Source: Actinomycetes bacterium (GTDB taxonomy: Bacteria; Actinomycetota; Aquicultoria; CAJVYJ01; JAUVQD01). Taken from it: a DNA stretch of 5,545 bases. Numbering within the stretch: position 1 is the first letter of the stretch; each line of letters begins with the position of its first letter. Of this stretch, positions 5,540-5,545 are shown in pieces. A program made the translations under genes and the position numbers. The notes beneath the pieces are model-generated. The model ran no database searches. It saw only the letters and a program-made list of their open reading frames with translations, and had not been told where the DNA came from. The stretch lies in NCBI GenBank assembly GCA_030605305.1, contig JAUWIO010000070.1, positions 1-5,545 on the forward strand, in the 5' to 3' direction.

Positions 5540-5545
5540 GTACTG
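5536..5545 (+). CDS. Possible start of a rightward gene, cut by the window end
   Basis: ATG at 5536 follows TGGAG (5526-5530) at 5-nt spacing and the sigma-28-like promoter. Only the first three codons and one base (ATG GGT ACT G) are visible, so no function can be given. If the promoter is real, its leader would be only about 10 nt, which is short for a led transcript. Confidence 0.3.

Noticed and set aside
5437..5545. Minus-strand frame open from the window edge, ending ...RYWSSRLLHLK
   Set aside because: Only about 35 codons are visible with no recognised family, and it conflicts with the rightward promoter and start; it may be chance or the tail of an unseen gene.

Overview
The window is ordinary bacterial chromosome, moderately GC-rich by eye (not computed), densely coded, with ATG and GTG starts. 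No gene is lineage-specific enough to name a phylum. There is a strong Shine-Dalgarno site in front of some genes and none in front of the tlpA-like gene, so the organism probably uses both led and leaderless initiation.

Layout. Bases 2-1762 (+) hold the 3' three quarters or so of rnr (RNase R); its N-terminus lies outside the window. Eight bases later comes a membrane-anchored TlpA/ResA-type thioredoxin-fold protein (1771-2307, +). A good sigma-70-type promoter (TTGCCA, 16 nt, TATAAT) sits inside the last codons of rnr. It would start the tlpA-like transcript at or one base before its ATG. Bases 2304-2391 are a compact repeat cluster: two tandem 21-bp units and a third inverted unit, forming a 25-bp perfect hairpin. 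The outer units carry GTAG and GGAG at their feet, as in REP/BIME elements mobilised by RAYT (TnpA-REP) transposases. Both flanking convergent genes stop inside this element.

On the minus strand, reading from 5360 down to 2368, is a tight three-gene operon: an extended-SDR nucleotide-sugar epimerase/dehydratase, a nucleotide-sugar 6-dehydrogenase of the UDP-glucose/GDP-mannose dehydrogenase family (4-base GTGA overlap with the epimerase), and a DPM1-like GT2 glycosyltransferase (6-base gap). Together they look like a pathway that makes an activated sugar or uronic acid and transfers a sugar to a lipid or glycan acceptor for a surface polysaccharide or glycoconjugate. The exact sugar cannot be read from sequence alone.

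The last 185 bases (5361-5545) are a divergent intergenic region. They contain a plausible sigma-70 promoter for the minus operon and, on the plus strand, a close match to a sigma-28/FliA promoter (TAAA, 16 nt, GTCGATAA). A GGAG and an ATG follow at the very end of the window, which may be the start of a rightward gene. No complete novel system is visible. The most unusual items are the REP-like element that supplies the ends of two genes, the apparent leaderless promoter inside rnr, and the sigma-28-like promoter.
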